Assembly (NCBI RefSeq): GCF_002002925.1 | Contig: NZ_CP019511.1 | Location: 2,604,001 to 2,668,000 of the forward strand | Direction of reading: 5' to 3' | Length of the DNA: 64,000 nucleotides | Source of the DNA: Sphingomonas sp. LM7 | Lineage (GTDB): Bacteria > Pseudomonadota > Alphaproteobacteria > Sphingomonadales > Sphingomonadaceae | Shown: positions 48,135-59,079 of the stretch, in pieces | How positions within the stretch are numbered: position 1 is the stretch's first letter | How the letters are laid out: the number at the start of each line of letters is the position of its first letter | Translations under genes and position numbers: made by a program | Notes under the pieces: model-generated | What the model saw: the letters and a program-made list of their open reading frames with translations, nothing else | Told to the model about the DNA's origin: nothing | The model's database searches: none

Positions 48135-49247
48135 ATGAAGGCGACGATCGAACGCGCAACTCTGTTGAGGGGCCTCAGCCACGTCCAGTCCGTGGTCGAG
48201 CGGCGCAACACCATCCCCATCCTCTCGAACGTGCTGATCGAGGCGCAGGCCGGCGGCACGATGCGGCTGATGGCGACCGATCTCGACTTGCAGATCGACG
48301 AGACGATCGCCGCCGCAGTCGATCAGCCCGGCGCGATCACCGTCTCGGCGCACACCTTGTTCGACATCGTGCGCAAACTGCCGGAAGGCTCGCAGGTCGA
48401 GCTCGCCGCCGCCGAGGGCCGGATCACGGTCAATGCCGGCCGCGCCAAGTTCACCCTGTCGACGCTGCCGCGCGACGATTTCCCGATGATCGCCGAGGGC
48501 GAGCTGCCGACCACGTTCGAGCTCCCTGCCGAAACGCTCAAGCAGATCATCGACAAGACCCGCTTCGCGATCTCCACCGAAGAGACGCGCTACTACCTGA
48601 ACGGCATCTTCCTCCACGTCACCGACGACGCCCAGCCGCTGCTGCGCGCCGCCGCCACCGACGGCCACCGCCTCGCCCGCGTCACCGTGGCGCGCCCCGA
48701 CGGTGCCGACGGTATGCCCGACGTGATCGTGCCGCGTAAGTGCATCGCCGAGTTGCGGAAACTGCTCGACGAAGTCGATGGTTCGGTCGGGGTCTCGCTG
48801 TCGGGCTCGAAGATCCGCTTCGATCTCGGCCAGGCGATCCTGACCTCGAAGCTGATCGACGGCACCTTCCCCGATTACAGCCGCGTCATTCCGACTGCGA
48901 ACGACAAGATCCTCAAGATCGATCCGAAGAGCTTCATGCAGGGTGTCGATCGCGTCTCGACGATCGCCACCGAGAAGACCCGCGCAGTCAAGATGGCGCT
49001 CGATCGCGACAAGATCATCCTGTCGGTGACAAGCCCGGAAAACGGCGCGGCGGCCGAAGAGGTCCCCGGCGACTATGCCGCGATGCCGTTCGAGATCGGC
49101 TTCAATAGCCGCTATCTGATGGACATCCTCGGCCAGATCGAAGGCGACCTGGTCGAGGTGCATCTGGCGGACGCCGCGGCACCTACGTTGATTCGCGAGA
49201 ATGACAGCTCGCCCGCTTTGTACGTCCTGATGCCGATGCGTGTGTGA
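48135..49247 (+). CDS. dnaN: DNA polymerase III beta subunit (sliding clamp)
   Basis: A 370-residue clamp protein with three similar domains. LSHVQSVVERRNTIPILSNVLIEA, AISTEETRYYLNGIFLH, LRAAATDGHRLARV and NSRYLMDILGQIEGD are conserved. It encircles DNA and holds polymerase. The ATG at 48135 follows GTG at 48132; either could initiate. It is followed by sequence with a DnaA-box-like site. recF is 3 kb downstream, rather than adjacent. Confidence 0.97.
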   Translation: MKATIERATLLRGLSHVQSVVERRNTIPILSNVLIEAQAGGTMRLMATDLDLQIDETIAAAVDQPGAITVSAHTLFDIVRKLPEGSQVELAAAEGRITVNAGRAKFTLSTLPRDDFPMIAEGELPTTFELPAETLKQIIDKTRFAISTEETRYYLNGIFLHVTDDAQPLLRAAATDGHRLARVTVARPDGADGMPDVIVPRKCIAELRKLLDEVDGSVGVSLSGSKIRFDLGQAILTSKLIDGTFPDYSRVIPTANDKILKIDPKSFMQGVDRVSTIATEKTRAVKMALDRDKIILSVTSPENGAAAEEVPGDYAAMPFEIGFNSRYLMDILGQIEGDLVEVHLADAAAPTLIRENDSSPALYVLMPMRV

Positions 49248-49270
49248 AATACGACGGGTTGAGTCCCAAC

Positions 49271-49279
49271 TTATCCACG
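49271..49279 (+). promoter_or_regulatory. Single DnaA-box-like nonamer TTATCCACG
   Basis: One mismatch from the TTATCCACA consensus, 24 bp after dnaN. Only one was seen, so an origin is not supported by itself. Confidence 0.35.
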
Positions 49280-49297
49280 TAATTCCGCGAGTCGCAT

Positions 49298-49313
49298 CAA
49301 TACGTAGGATTTT
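49298..49313 (+). repeat. AATGTAGGATTT motif, variant copy 3
   Basis: Reads CAATACGTAGGATTTT, sharing TAGGATTT and CAAT with other copies. It lies 31 bp before a small ORF. Confidence 0.4.
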
Positions 49314-49343
49314 GTTTCCGATCGTTCTGGTATGGGATCGGCC

Positions 49344-49505
49344 ATGCACGGACTGGAAGCCCTGGTAGCCTTCAACAATCGCCGAGCGCGCGAAGAGCGC
49401 GAGCGGGCCGAGCGCGCGGCCAATGCCCGCGATCGCGCGCTGCATCTCGAAATGGCGTCGATCTTCGCGCACCGCGCCGATGAAAGGCAGCGGCTGCTGC
49501 AATAG
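49344..49505 (+). CDS. Small Arg/Glu-rich helical protein
   Basis: A 53-residue frame starting MHGLEALVAFNN. It is highly charged and helical (RRAREERERAERAANARDRA), ends ADERQRLLQ and uses codons like neighbours. ATG at 49332 (four residues longer) is also possible. There is no clear ribosome site. Not recognised; could be a small regulator or a false call. Confidence 0.4.
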   Translation: MHGLEALVAFNNRRAREERERAERAANARDRALHLEMASIFAHRADERQRLLQ

Positions 49506-49511
49506 CCGCGG

Positions 49512-49856
49512 CTATTGCGCCTTGAGCGTGCTCACATCGGCGCGGGCTCGATCGCGGACCGCACGGACCTGTGCTTCGGCATGACGCTCGACGATCGCCG
49601 CTTCCTTGCGCAGCGCCTCGGCACGGGTTTTCAGCCGCTCGGCGTCGAAGCTGTTGGCGATCTCGGCCTGCTGCGCGATAGTATCGGCTTCGCCGCGGAT
49701 CTGCGCGATCTGGTTTTGCGAGGCGGACTCGATTCCGTCGGCCTGCGCCTCCGCGGCGTTCTGGATATTGGCGATCTGCGCCTGTTCGGGGGTTTGCGGG
49801 CCGCATCCCGAAAGCAGCAAGCCCGCAATCATCGCGGGCGCGATCCAGTTTCGCAT
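49512..49856 (-). CDS. Small lipoprotein with coiled-coil
   Basis: A 114-residue protein with lipobox LLLSGC (Cys18). The rest is a Gln/Ala/Glu-rich helix with heptad-like pattern and no Cys (NIQNAAEAQADGIESASQNQ). Likely an anchored periplasmic coil. Function unknown. Oriented convergently with the small ORF before it and divergently from coq4. Confidence 0.65.
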   Translation of the reverse strand: MRNWIAPAMIAGLLLSGCGPQTPEQAQIANIQNAAEAQADGIESASQNQIAQIRGEADTIAQQAEIANSFDAERLKTRAEALRKEAAIVERHAEAQVRAVRDRARADVSTLKAQ

Positions 49857-49978
49857 TACGGTCTCTCCCTGTTCGCTCTGGCAACGGGTGGCCGATGCTT
49901 TCGTTGCAACCGACCGGATTGAACTTTTGCGCAGCTTTTGCTATTTACACTTATGTCAGTAGATTGAGCGGATAGATC

Positions 49979-50740
49979 ATGGCGACCCAGGCACCCGAAG
50001 TTTTCAATCCCGGCGTTCCGATGAAGCGCGAATGGGGCACGGCGCTTTCAGCGCTGCGCCGGCTGCTGTCGAACGGCGACGACACCGAGCAGGTGTTCCG
50101 CATCATGCGCGCGCTGAACGGCGACGTCACCCAGAAGAACTATCGCAAGCTGCTCACCGTACCGGGCGGCGGCAAGCTCGCCTATCGCCGGCTCGAACTG
50201 GCCGACCGCCTCTCCGACCGCAGCTGGATCGACGGGTTCGCCGAGGGCACCGTCGGCGGCACCTATCGCGCCTTTCTCGACGCGACCGGCTATTCGGCCA
50301 AGGGGCTCGAGGAAGTCAGCATGAACGCGATCGGCGCCGAGGCTTTTGCCGTCGAGCATCCCTATGCCTGGATGGGCCGCCGCGAGCGCGACATCCACGA
50401 TCTCTGGCACGTCCTCACCGGCTACAAGGCCGACGAGCATCTCGGCGAAGCGTGCCTCGTCGCCTTTTCCTATGCGCAGACCGGCGGGCTCGGCTGGGCG
50501 TTCATCGCCGCCGGCGCGGCGCTCAAGAGCATCCGCATCACCGGCAAGCGCGACTTCTTCCGCGCGGTGATCGAAGGCTATCGCCACGGCAAGCAGGCCG
50601 GCTGGCTGCACGGCGAGGATTATGAAGCGCTGCTCGCCGAACCGCTCGAAGCCGCGCGGCAGCGGCTGAACATCGTGCCGCCCAAGGCGTATCGCGTCGC
50701 CCAGGCGAGCCTCGCCGAAGCGGGGCTCACCGGGATCTGA
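49979..50740 (+). CDS. coq4: Ubiquinone biosynthesis protein COQ4-like
   Basis: A 253-residue protein of the Coq4 family. The metal-binding motif HDLWH, followed by a conserved Glu in LGEACL, is at about residues 139-157. Coq4 is needed for ubiquinone synthesis, and has recently been linked to oxidative decarboxylation of the ring in bacteria and eukaryotes. This is a peripheral-membrane helical protein. Monocistronic, between dnaN and recF. Confidence 0.87.
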   Translation: MATQAPEVFNPGVPMKREWGTALSALRRLLSNGDDTEQVFRIMRALNGDVTQKNYRKLLTVPGGGKLAYRRLELADRLSDRSWIDGFAEGTVGGTYRAFLDATGYSAKGLEEVSMNAIGAEAFAVEHPYAWMGRRERDIHDLWHVLTGYKADEHLGEACLVAFSYAQTGGLGWAFIAAGAALKSIRITGKRDFFRAVIEGYRHGKQAGWLHGEDYEALLAEPLEAARQRLNIVPPKAYRVAQASLAEAGLTGI

Positions 50741-50743
50741 GGC

Positions 50744-51448
50744 TCAGGGCAGCGGCGGTAGCGGCGTCGCCGGTTCTGCTGGCGCCGACATCGCCTCATC
50801 GAGCGCCGCCCCGTCGATCACCGGTCCCGGCAGGACGAAGCGCGCCGAATCGATCGCGGCGGTGCTGACTTCGCGAAGCCGCACTTCCTCCATCACTTTC
50901 AGGCGCAGCGGCGTGCCCTTGGCGAGCACTTCGCGCGCGCGGACTGCAAAATCGGTGTGGGAGACGATCCCGTCAAACGCCTGCAAGGCTGTATCCAGCA
51001 CCTCGACGAATACGGCCCCGACCGGCACCAGGTCCGCGTCGCCGGTCAGCACGACTTCGATCGCCTTTCCGCCCGACTCCGGGGCCATCAGCGTCCACAG
51101 GCTGCCCTTGCGGCCGGCGACCGTCTCGTCGGGGCCCTTGGTCACTGCGATGCGCACCGGCGCGGCGCCCGGCTTTGCACGCTCCTTGGCCAGCTTGGTC
51201 TCGGCCAGGTCGAGAAACGCCTGCCGCGGGACGACGAGCGGCGTGCCGTCTCGATAGATGACGAGATGGACTACGCCGCCGCGGCGCATCAGCGCGAACT
51301 TGCCCGCGACTTCGGCACGATAGTCACCGCCATCATCGACTTCGACCGAGAGCTGTTCCTTGCCGAGATCGTAGCGCGCAGTGACGTCGGCCGCCGCCGG
51401 CAGCGGCGCGAACGCCAATATGGCGGCGAAAACCGACGCCGCACGCAT
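50744..51448 (-). CDS. Secreted protein of DVTARY pair, member 2
   Basis: A 234-residue secreted protein with signal MRAASVFAAILAFAPLPAAA. Begins DVTARYDLGKEQLSVEVDDGG and contains KFALMRRGGVVHLVIYRDGT, resembling the upstream lipoprotein. It ends in a Pro/Ala-rich tail. Its ATG overlaps the upstream stop (TGATG), so they are translated together. Function unknown. Confidence 0.65.
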   Translation of the reverse strand: MRAASVFAAILAFAPLPAAADVTARYDLGKEQLSVEVDDGGDYRAEVAGKFALMRRGGVVHLVIYRDGTPLVVPRQAFLDLAETKLAKERAKPGAAPVRIAVTKGPDETVAGRKGSLWTLMAPESGGKAIEVVLTGDADLVPVGAVFVEVLDTALQAFDGIVSHTDFAVRAREVLAKGTPLRLKVMEEVRLREVSTAAIDSARFVLPGPVIDGAALDEAMSAPAEPATPLPPLP

Positions 51449-52248
51449 CACTTCGCCTTCGCCGCCGGGCTCGGCGCGGCCTGGGGTTCGGCAGCCTTGG
51501 GCGCGCCGCCCTTGGGCTCGCCCTGCGCCGGCACCGGCGGGACCGCCGCCGCGCGGGCACGATCGCGCTCGGCAGTCAGCCGGGCCTTGAGCGCCGCCTT
51601 GTCGATCACTGCGGGCAGCGCGAAGGCCTTGGCGTCGATCGCCCCCTTCTCGACCTTGTCGAGCTTGAGCGCGGTGTCGAAGCGCAGCACCATGCCCTTG
51701 CCCAGCATCTCCTCGACGCGCTTCTCCAGATTGCCCCGGCCGCCCTGCATCTGCTGCGATTGCGCGGCGCCGAGCTTGGTCTGCATCTCCAGCGCCTTGC
51801 CGATATTGGCATAGGCCGGATCGCTGCTGATCACCGCTTCGAAGCTCTCGGTCGCCGGGCCCTGCTTCGCGCTGACCTTCCACACGTCGCCGGGGACTTC
51901 GGCGACGGTCTCGGTGCCCTGCTTGGCGAGATCATATTCGCCCTGCGGCGGCGTGCCCATCGGCTTGATCCCCCCATCCTTCATCATCTCGCCCATCACC
52001 GCGACGAAATCGGGGATGCTCGCGGCGAACTTGCCCTTGGCGTCGGTCAGCACGAGATATTCGGTGCCGCCCTTGCGGACGAACTGCTGCTGGCCGGCAT
52101 CGATCCGGGCATCGCCGTTCCCCGCTGCCTGGACGGTGATCGTCCCCGCGCCGCCGCCCACCGTGTAGCGGGCAGTGACATCCTCGGGCGCCTTCGAACA
52201 GGCAGCCAGAGCGAGCGCCGCGACGGCGGCAATACAGATACGGATCAT
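51448..52248 (-). CDS. Lipoprotein of DVTARY pair, member 1
   Basis: A 266-residue lipoprotein (lipobox LALAAC, Cys17), mature start SKAPEDVTARYTVGGGAGTI, then QQQFVRKGGTEYLVLTDAKG. It has a long helical segment near 140-230 and a Pro/Ala/Lys tail. Shares the DVTARY start and RKGG/RRGG turn with the gene after it, so a tandem duplication is likely. The ATG at 52248 has AAGGAGA five bases upstream. Function unknown. Confidence 0.68.
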   Translation of the reverse strand: MIRICIAAVAALALAACSKAPEDVTARYTVGGGAGTITVQAAGNGDARIDAGQQQFVRKGGTEYLVLTDAKGKFAASIPDFVAVMGEMMKDGGIKPMGTPPQGEYDLAKQGTETVAEVPGDVWKVSAKQGPATESFEAVISSDPAYANIGKALEMQTKLGAAQSQQMQGGRGNLEKRVEEMLGKGMVLRFDTALKLDKVEKGAIDAKAFALPAVIDKAALKARLTAERDRARAAAVPPVPAQGEPKGGAPKAAEPQAAPSPAAKAK

Positions 52249-52322
52249 GAGGTCTCCTTTTGCGGCCTTCATCGGCGAAGCGCTGTCCGGCGGCAAGAGG
52301 CTGCGCTAGAGGAGAGTCGCAA

Positions 52323-53402
52323 ATGCCCGTCACGCGACTTGTCCTCACCGATTTCCGCAACCATCGCGACGCCGTGCTGGCGCCCGGGGCGGGATTCGTC
52401 GTGCTCACCGGAGAGAATGGCGCGGGCAAGACCAACCTTCTTGAGGCGGTATCGCTGCTCGCGCCCGGCCGCGGCCTGCGCCGCGCGTCGCTTTCCGAGA
52501 TGACGCGCCAGGGCGCCGCCGGCGGTTTCGGCGTCGCGGCGGCATTGGGCGATGTCGACATCGGCACCGGCACCCAGCCCGACGCACCCGAGCGGCGGCT
52601 GGTGCGCGTCAACGGCGCCGCGGCGGCGGCGACCGCGCTGGCCGAATGGGTGACGGTGCTGTGGCTGACGCCGGCGATGGACCGGCTGTTCGTCGAGGGT
52701 CCGGGCGAGCGCCGCCGCTTCCTCGACCGGCTGACGCTGGCGCTGGCGCCCGGCCACGCCCATCACGCAACGCGCTACGAAGCCGCGATGCGCCAGCGCA
52801 ACCGGCTGCTCGCCGACGAGGCACCCGCCGACCCCGAATGGCTGTCGGCACTCGAAGCGCGCATGGCCGAGCATGGCGCGGCGATCGACGCCGCACGCCG
52901 CGACACCGTGAACGCCCTCGCCGAACGGATCGCGCACCAGCCCGAAGGCATATTCGCCCGCGCCGGCCTCGCGATCGAGGGATGGCAAGGCGACGCCGAC
53001 GCGCTCGCCCGCGAACTGCGCGACGGCCGCCGCCGCGACGGCGCCGCGGGCCGCACGCTGGCAGGGCCGCACCGCAGCGACTTGCTGGTCACCCATCTCG
53101 GCAAGCAGCAGCCCGCGCATCTCTGCTCGACCGGCGAGCAGAAGGCCCTGCTCCTCGGCCTCGTCCTCGCCCATGCCGAACTCGTCGCCGACCGCGTCGG
53201 CCGCGCGCCCATCCTGCTCCTCGACGAAGTCGCCGCGCATCTCGATCCGGGCCGGCGCGCCGCATTGTTCGAGCGGCTGGCCAGTGGCGGCCAGGTGTGG
53301 ATGACCGGCACCGAGCCCGAATTGTTCGACGCCGTCCCCGGCGGTGCGACGCGCTACACGGTGGCCCACGGGACGATCGACCTCGGGGCCGGGAGAGAAT
53401 GA
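52323..53402 (+). CDS. recF: DNA replication and repair protein RecF
   Basis: A 359-residue SMC-like ATPase. The P-loop is GENGAGKTN (residues 30-38), the region [18 protein letters not shown] is conserved, and signature/Walker B are [14 protein letters not shown] and [11 protein letters not shown]. It loads RecA at gaps. It lies near dnaN and gyrB, but unlike the classic dnaA-dnaN-recF-gyrB order. The ATG at 52323 follows GGAGAG; the stop overlaps the start of the next gene. Confidence 0.94.
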   Translation: MPVTRLVLTDFRNHRDAVLAPGAGFVVLTGENGAGKTNLLEAVSLLAPGRGLRRASLSEMTRQGAAGGFGVAAALGDVDIGTGTQPDAPERRLVRVNGAAAAATALAEWVTVLWLTPAMDRLFVEGPGERRRFLDRLTLALAPGHAHHATRYEAAMRQRNRLLADEAPADPEWLSALEARMAEHGAAIDAARRDTVNALAERIAHQPEGIFARAGLAIEGWQGDADALARELRDGRRRDGAAGRTLAGPHRSDLLVTHLGKQQPAHLCSTGEQKALLLGLVLAHAELVADRVGRAPILLLDEVAAHLDPGRRAALFERLASGGQVWMTGTEPELFDAVPGGATRYTVAHGTIDLGAGRE

Positions 53403-53761
53403 TGACGCAACCGCCAAAGCCCTGGGATGGCGAACAGGTCCGCAAATGGCTCGAACGCCGCTTCGAAGCCGCCCGGCTCGATCAGGCCGCGGCGGACCGG
53501 CGCGGCTATGAAGCGCAGGACGATTACGACAAGGCGGCCGCCGAGGAATGGGTCTGCCGCGCGCTCAAGGCCCCGGACTGCACCAACGACCAGGCCGCGC
53601 TCGCCAAGCGCCTCAAGGAACTGATCGGCCAGGACGAATACCAGGCGACGGGCATCTACGACGACACCCGCTTCGAACGCCACGTCCGCGGCCACCTGCG
53701 CAAGCTGGCGAAGATGACCAAGGCGAACGAGGGGTTCGAGAAGACGCTGCGCTATCAGTGA
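53399..53761 (+). CDS. Hypothetical protein coupled to recF
   Basis: A 120-residue soluble protein starting [21 protein letters not shown]. Highly charged, helical, with one Trp-rich start and a central CRALKAPDC pair of cysteines. Two adjacent ATGs overlap the recF stop, showing translational coupling. I do not recognise the family. Partner of RecF would be guesswork. Confidence 0.6.
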   Translation: MMTQPPKPWDGEQVRKWLERRFEAARLDQAAADRRGYEAQDDYDKAAAEEWVCRALKAPDCTNDQAALAKRLKELIGQDEYQATGIYDDTRFERHVRGHLRKLAKMTKANEGFEKTLRYQ

Positions 53762-53843
53762 AGACGGCGCAGTCCGCGCGAACGGCAGCTTTCGCCCCAA
53801 AGTCGGCCATTAGTCTCACGGCTTGCCTTGCCCGAGAGCGGAC

Positions 53844-54131
53844 CTAATCCAAGCGCTTCATGAACCCGTTGGAGAAATAGCCGACCAATGCGCCGCTCAG
53901 TTCTTCACTGACCATCGACGCGAGCGCCTCACCCTCCTTGTCGAGTTCGGCTACGCGATGATTTGGGAAGCCAGCGAAGTGCACCTCTTCGTATTGCGCC
54001 TGCCACGTAGCAATGCGGTCTGCGAGACGATCCGACAGGCCGAGGGATTTCGGATCGACGTAGCCGCCGTCGACGGCGTTGCGAACACCAGTTCCTGACA
54101 GCATTCCATCGATCAGAAACTCGTTTGCCAT
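53844..54131 (-). CDS. Small hypothetical protein
   Basis: A 95-residue protein beginning MANEFLIDGMLSGTGVRNAVDGGYVDP. Slightly acidic and helical, without Cys. GGAGG lies six bases before the ATG at 54131. Not recognised. GC and codon use look a little less extreme than the surrounding DNA, a possible sign of different origin. Confidence 0.6.
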   Translation of the reverse strand: MANEFLIDGMLSGTGVRNAVDGGYVDPKSLGLSDRLADRIATWQAQYEEVHFAGFPNHRVAELDKEGEALASMVSEELSGALVGYFSNGFMKRLD

Positions 54132-54477
54132 GTCGCCTCCGGCGTGAAGAATAAACTCCGAGCGGAACGGGTGCAACGGCAGCTAATGGCGCCACCGGAG
54201 CCAGAAGCGGTCGGACTGCGAGCCACCCGATAGTCGCCATTTGTCCTCCCACTCAAACCCGCTGGCAATGTAGGATTTGTTCTGCTTTCGTTCAGGCATG
54301 AGCAACCCAACGCCTCCCCGAACCGCGCCAGTTGACCATCCCGCGCGCAAACGGGCGAATCCGTCACTTTCGACAAGCGGTCAACCGTCGCAAAGGCCCG
54401 GAAACCGCGCAAATCCTTGCTTTCCCCAGCCAACCAAAAGGTTGGAAGTCTCCGCGCCGGTCGAATTGGCCAACCTC
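54132..54477. other. 346-bp region: repeat motif and likely operators of ArsR-type gene
   Basis: No gene is supported here although an open frame runs from 54277 into the ArsR-type gene. Contains the repeat motif (54266), TTTCGTTCAGGCA and one of two CCAACC palindromes. Confidence 0.5.
54266..54279 (+). repeat. AATGTAGGATTT motif, copy 4
   Basis: CAATGTAGGATTTG, identical over 14 bases to the minus-strand copy at 11627-11640. Confidence 0.5.

Positions 54478-54485
<8 letters not shown>
54430..54485. promoter_or_regulatory. Two identical CCAACC-N4-GGTTGG palindromes
   Basis: The first is at 54430-54445 (loop AAAA) and the second at 54470-54485 (loop TCAT). Starts are 40 bp apart, about four helical turns. 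The second covers the ATG at 54478. Likely operator for the encoded ArsR-type dimer. Confidence 0.6.
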
Positions 54486-57413
<2,928 letters not shown>

Positions 57414-57493
57414 TCCTTTGGGATTCTGGCAAAGGGGGTCGGCGCCGAACTAGAAGGCGATCGAGACAAGCAAGTTAGGTCGCGCGAACCCTG

Positions 57494-57685
57494 TCATCGC
57501 GCACCGCTTGCGACGGCAAGAAAGTCGCGGCACAGACCCGCTCGGATTCCCGGGGCGGCTTCAAGCTGCGCCCGCTGGATGCCGGCATTTATCTGGTTCT
57601 GGTGCGCCACCGCACCGCTGCACCGACCGGTTCCGCGACCCCCTATCGCAGCTATACCTACACCCTCGCCTTCGACGCCGCCTGA
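57494..57685 (+). pseudogene. 3' remnant of DUF4198-like protein
   Basis: The frame after a TAG at 57476 runs without a usable start to TGA at 57683. It encodes GGFKLRPLDAGIYLVLVRHR and a tail PYRSYTYTLAFDAA, resembling the C-terminal end of DUF4198 (cobalt/nickel-associated) secreted proteins. The N-terminal two thirds are missing. Ends 17 bp before the EF-hand gene. Confidence 0.45.
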
Positions 57686-57702
57686 GTCCGGAAGGACATC
57701 CC

Positions 57703-58023
57703 ATGCGCCATCCTGCCCTGCTCGCCGCCGCTCTCCTCGTCGCCGGCTTCGCCGCGGTGCCCGCTTGTGCCCAGCATGCCGCCGACGCCTTCATCGCCGC
57801 CTGGGACGGCAATTGCGACGGCGGGATTTCCAAGGATGAATATGTCGGCGAATATGCCGCTCGCCTAGACAAGCAGCTCGCCGCGTCGAGCCGCACCGAA
57901 GAGGCCCGGCGCGAGGAGCGCACCCGTCAGATCCGCCAGACCCATGTCCGCTTCGGCGTGCTCGATACCGACAAGGATGGCGTCATCACCGCCGCCGACG
58001 CGGCGCACCACAAGGCGCACTAA
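57703..58023 (+). CDS. Secreted EF-hand protein
   Basis: A 106-residue protein with signal MRHPALLAAALLVAGFAAVPACA. Two EF-hand loops follow: DGNCDGGISKDEY (about 36-48) and DTDKDGVITAADA (about 87-99), both with Asp/Asn/Gly in the expected ligand positions. It should bind calcium in the periplasm. The ATG at 57703 has GGAAGGA upstream. A longer open frame from 57508 is not real. Confidence 0.82.
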   Translation: MRHPALLAAALLVAGFAAVPACAQHAADAFIAAWDGNCDGGISKDEYVGEYAARLDKQLAASSRTEEARREERTRQIRQTHVRFGVLDTDKDGVITAADAAHHKAH

Positions 58024-58040
58024 TCGGCACCCGTTCGCCC

Positions 58041-58063
58041 TGAGGCGGCAGGCCGTCGCCTCA
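58041..58063. terminator. Bidirectional hairpin between convergent genes
   Basis: TGAGGCG and CGCCTCA form a 7-bp stem around GCAGGCCGT within a GTTCGCCCTGAG-type repeat. Overlaps the stop codon of the MpaB gene. No long T tract. Confidence 0.45.
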
Positions 58064-58912
58064 GCCTGATCGAAACGCCCAACGCAGTGTACTCGCGATA
58101 CTGCGCGTACCCGCGCGCACCGCGGGCGCTGCAAGGCCGGGGCTGCGCAGGCCATGCATCCGCCGCGCCCATTCGGGAAGCAAGTCGATCGCGGCCTGGA
58201 AGGTGAGAGCCTGGAACGGTTTCACCGCCAGGCTCGGCGCGGGCTGGGTCAGCAGGATCTGCGCGACTTCGCGGGTGCGGGCATCGACGCGCAACTCGGG
58301 GAGCATTTCGGCGATCAGCGCATCGGCCTCGGCGCGGCTGCGCGGGATGCGGTCGGCGCCCAGCGCTTCGGCGATGATCGCGAACTCGGCGAAATAGCGG
58401 TCCTGGTCGGCAAGCGTCATGCCCGGTTCGGCATAGCGCATCCACGCGTCGAGAAAGCTGACCGCCTCCGTCACGTGCACCCACGAAAGCAGCCTGGGAT
58501 CGTCGGCGACATAGGGCGTGCCGTCGGGCAGCGTACCCTTCACCCGCCTATGGACCTCGCGCACCTTCTCGATCGCCGCTTCGGCCTCGGCGCGCGAGGC
58601 ATAGCCGGTCACGGCGATGAACCGCGCAGTGCGCCGCAGCCGGCCAAGCATGTCGCCGCGAAAGCTCGAATGGTCCCATACCCCCGCCAGCACCGCGGGG
58701 TGGAGCATCTGGAGCAGCAACGCCGCGACGCCGCCGACCATCATCGTCGTCACGTCGCCATGGACGCGCCACGTCACCGAATGCGGTCCGAACAGCCCGT
58801 CCGGGTTGCGCACCACCGGCTTTTCGCCCCGCGCCTGATCGTTGAATACCGCGCGAACCTGCCCGATCAGGGCGGACTTGAGCGCGCGGGCAGCCTGGGT
58901 GGTGGGGTTCAT
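58061..58912 (-). CDS. Oxygenase MpaB family protein (DUF2236)
   Basis: A 283-residue protein with DGLFGPHSVTWRVHGDVTTMMVGG, LLLQMLHPAVLAGVWDHS, LLSWVHVTEAVSFLDAW and RVDARTREVAQ, features of the rubber-oxygenase/MpaB family, heme-containing in known members. No heme-coordinating proof can be read directly. ATG at 58912 preferred over GTG at 58942. Substrate unknown. Confidence 0.85.
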   Translation of the reverse strand: MNPTTQAARALKSALIGQVRAVFNDQARGEKPVVRNPDGLFGPHSVTWRVHGDVTTMMVGGVAALLLQMLHPAVLAGVWDHSSFRGDMLGRLRRTARFIAVTGYASRAEAEAAIEKVREVHRRVKGTLPDGTPYVADDPRLLSWVHVTEAVSFLDAWMRYAEPGMTLADQDRYFAEFAIIAEALGADRIPRSRAEADALIAEMLPELRVDARTREVAQILLTQPAPSLAVKPFQALTFQAAIDLLPEWARRMHGLRSPGLAAPAVRAGTRSIASTLRWAFRSG

Positions 58913-59079
58913 GCGCACCAAGCTAAGGTCGCGCGTCAGCACTGCAAGTCACCAGCAATCGCGACGCGGGCACGTACGCAGACAAATCAACGCCAATTGC
59001 GCGTCGAAAAGTCGATGTTGGGACGATGCAACAACGCGTGGATTGACCCGCGTCCTCTTGCAGTGCAGCAAACGCGGCC

